A stretch of DNA of 64,000 nucleotides from Capronia americana (taxonomy: Eukaryota; Ascomycota; Eurotiomycetes; Chaetothyriales; Herpotrichiellaceae), in contig JADWQD010000018.1 in the NCBI GenBank assembly GCA_016110215.1, positions 806,001-870,000 of the forward strand, written 5' to 3'. The notes below the pieces were generated by a model. That model made no database searches, was not told the DNA's origin, and worked only from the letters and a program-made list of their open reading frames with translations. Position 1 is the first letter of the stretch, and the number at the start of each line of letters is the position of its first letter. The position numbers were made by a program, and so were the translations under genes. This document shows, piece by piece, positions 62,445 to 64,000 of the stretch.

Positions 62445-64000
62445 ATGGCGCCTCAAGGGACGCACTTCACACAGCATGGCAACAATTCAAAATCCAACAT
62501 TGTGTTTGGCACTCAGACATTACATAGTGACCAGATCAGTTTTGGGTCAGCACCAAGTTTGTTTGAGCTCCACACCCCCGTACAGCGATTCCAAACTTAC
62601 CAAGCACTAGGTTCAGACTCGTCTTACAGGAAAATAATAGAAGCGTTCGGCAGCAATTGCGACTACGACTCATTCCGCCAGCACGTTGACAACCCATACG
62701 ACCTGACCTGCGGTTGGTCTCAAGACCACCCAGACATCGATAGTTGGATGAATGACACTTCGAGTTTGATGTGGCTGGTAGGCGGGCCTGGAATTGGTAA
62801 GACAGTCCTGGCCAAGTACCTCATCGAGTCACTCCGAAAACACGATGGCAAAGGCAAGAAGACAATCTACTTTTTCTGCGACCGCAAAAAGAAGGATGAA
62901 TATAAAGCTGTTTACATCCTGCGCTGTCTGATATATCAATGTATGACCATCGCAACCAAACCTCTCGGCAGGACGCACGTCAAACCGAGGTACGAGAAGT
63001 ACGGTCCGCACTTGCTCAGCAGCGATTTCAAACTGGCGCGGCTGTTCGTCGACATGATGTCGGATCCTGGACAAGAGGAGTGGTATTGTATCATTGACGC
63101 ATTGGATGATTGCGAGGAGGGTGAAACAAAGACATTACTCGAGGGCATCACTAAATCTCAAGGATATCCACGCTCTCTCCGGCTTCTCATCACGAGCAGA
63201 CCCTGCGGGGCAATTAAATCAGCGATTAGCAACCTGCAGAATCTGAAAGTCGTGCACTTTACAGACGCGACCGGCAAACAGTTGAATGAAGCTGACATTG
63301 CAGGATATATATCGGACCACGTGGGTAAGTTGGAGTGTCCAACAGAGAAGAAACCAAGTATGGAAAAGCAGTTGGTCGAACAGGCTGCCGGAAGCTTCAC
63401 GTGGGCAGTTTCCATGATTCGCCAGGTTGCCGACGGGCACCCTGATTGGTACAATGAGTTGCTGGCAGGTATACCGTCGGCCATGGCAGACATGGTTGAC
63501 GGGATCTTAAGTCGGGCCAAAATTGAGAGCCTTCTGTTGCTCCAACTGCTGGCCGTGGTCGAGCGCCCATTGTCGGTCACAGAATTGGCCAATCTTATCA
63601 CGTTGAAGAAGAGCCCATTCCCTAGACTTTTTGCTCTGGGAAGTACTGCCGCCGCCATACGCGACAAGATTCGATTCGGCGAGGAGGCATTGAAAATCCG
63701 TCAAGACGAGATTTTGTTCTTCCATCCTTCAATGCCCAAACAACTACGCGAGAAATGGGCTGAGGACATCTTCCGAGAAACGCACCTTAAAGTCGCCGAA
63801 GCTTGCCTGAACTATCTTAATTCCATACATGACAGTCATCGACCATTGCAAGCGAGATGGAAATCTGACTGTGCCGCCGACTACAAGACGCTAATCGGTG
63901 GTCTGCCATTGCTAGAGTACTCCGCGGTATATTGGCCGACTCACCTTCGCTGTGCTGGCTCGGACGCTGCGTCCCAGTTGTGGCCTTTCTTGCAACAATG
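62445..64000 (+). CDS. NACHT-domain NLR (STAND protein) with N-terminal amyloid-type motif, 3' truncated by the window
   Basis: Open frame from ATG 62445 off the right edge (518 codons seen, no intron needed). Residues 12-34 carry the motif (G-N-N-S-K-S then NIVFGTQ, then SDQISFG). Next comes VQRFQTYQALGSDSSYRKII and the NACHT domain: Walker A GGPGIGKT (113-120), Walker B with CIIDALDDCEE (215-225), sensor LLITSRP (247-253), and a winged-helix-like part with LLLQLLAVVERPLSVTELA near residue 370. Repeats (ANK, TPR or WD) that would sense ligand are expected beyond the edge. Such NLRs oligomerise and seed the amyloid fold of a partner executioner. ATG 62337 is an alternative start. Divergent from the HeLo-like gene 2.9 kb away. 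Confidence 0.85.
   Translation, partial: MAPQGTHFTQHGNNSKSNIVFGTQTLHSDQISFGSAPSLFELHTPVQRFQTYQALGSDSSYRKIIEAFGSNCDYDSFRQHVDNPYDLTCGWSQDHPDIDSWMNDTSSLMWLVGGPGIGKTVLAKYLIESLRKHDGKGKKTIYFFCDRKKKDEYKAVYILRCLIYQCMTIATKPLGRTHVKPRYEKYGPHLLSSDFKLARLFVDMMSDPGQEEWYCIIDALDDCEEGETKTLLEGITKSQGYPRSLRLLITSRPCGAIKSAISNLQNLKVVHFTDATGKQLNEADIAGYISDHVGKLECPTEKKPSMEKQLVEQAAGSFTWAVSMIRQVADGHPDWYNELLAGIPSAMADMVDGILSRAKIESLLLLQLLAVVERPLSVTELANLITLKKSPFPRLFALGSTAAAIRDKIRFGEEALKIRQDEILFFHPSMPKQLREKWAEDIFRETHLKVAEACLNYLNSIHDSHRPLQARWKSDCAADYKTLIGGLPLLEYSAVYWPTHLRCAGSDAASQLWPFLQQ
62478..62546 (+). repeat. N-terminal motif of the NLR
   Basis: Encodes G-N-N-S-K-S, NIVFGTQ and SDQISFG. It aligns with NVLYGGSQ of the HeLo-like protein allowing one gap; the D-Q-I-x-x-G part repeats the D-Q-I-Y-K-G seen in the two-motif gene. 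Confidence 0.55.

Overview
The window comes from the nuclear genome of a filamentous ascomycete (Pezizomycotina). The signs are short introns of about 50-160 nt with GT...AG ends and CTRAY-type branch points, dispersed single genes on both strands, and fungus-specific families: Nst1, fungal Zn2Cys6 regulator, DUF7820-like and DUF3468-like proteins, HeLo-like and NACHT proteins, fused LEU1, Ish1/Msc1 repeats. The order or genus cannot be fixed from what I can see. Gene models were spliced by eye from frame, splice signals and family conservation; every exon junction reported keeps the frame.

Left part (1-24 kb): a gene cut by the left edge; a stand-alone HxxxDG acyltransferase-like protein; mitochondrial acetolactate synthase (ILV2, three exons) with Val where characterised AHAS enzymes have the inhibitor-site Pro; allantoicase; a DHA1 drug transporter; a peroxisomal (SKL) 4-coumarate-CoA-ligase-like enzyme; galactokinase; a DUF3468-like protein; a RING-CH membrane protein; mitoribosomal mL40; and a Rho2-like GTPase.

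Middle (24-56 kb): Nst1; mitochondrial Obg GTPase MTG2; then a cluster at 32.3-39.7 kb with a metallo-beta-lactamase-fold hydrolase, divergent LEU1-like isomerase and LEU2-like dehydrogenase genes, and an anion:cation symporter. The LEU1-like promoter and the LEU2-like/symporter promoter each carry a CCGG-N7-CCGG palindrome. A TRI12-type efflux pump lies divergent to a Zn2Cys6 regulator. Next come a six-exon metacaspase without prodomain, a DUF7820-like membrane protein, two conserved unknowns and a seven-repeat Ish1/Msc1 protein.

Right part (56-64 kb): a DAP1-type heme protein, followed by what looks like a regulated cell-death locus. A 288-residue HeLo-like protein ends in a short Asn/Gly/Gln motif (core NVLYGGSQVFSG). 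A neighbouring gene carries two more copies. A divergently oriented NACHT NLR, truncated by the right edge, carries a related motif at its N-terminus (NIVFGTQ, then SDQISFG). An HeLo-like executioner plus an NLR sharing a short motif at opposite protein ends is the layout of fungal amyloid-signalling pairs (HET-S/NWD2, HELLP/SBP). This is the strongest candidate for a new system in the window.
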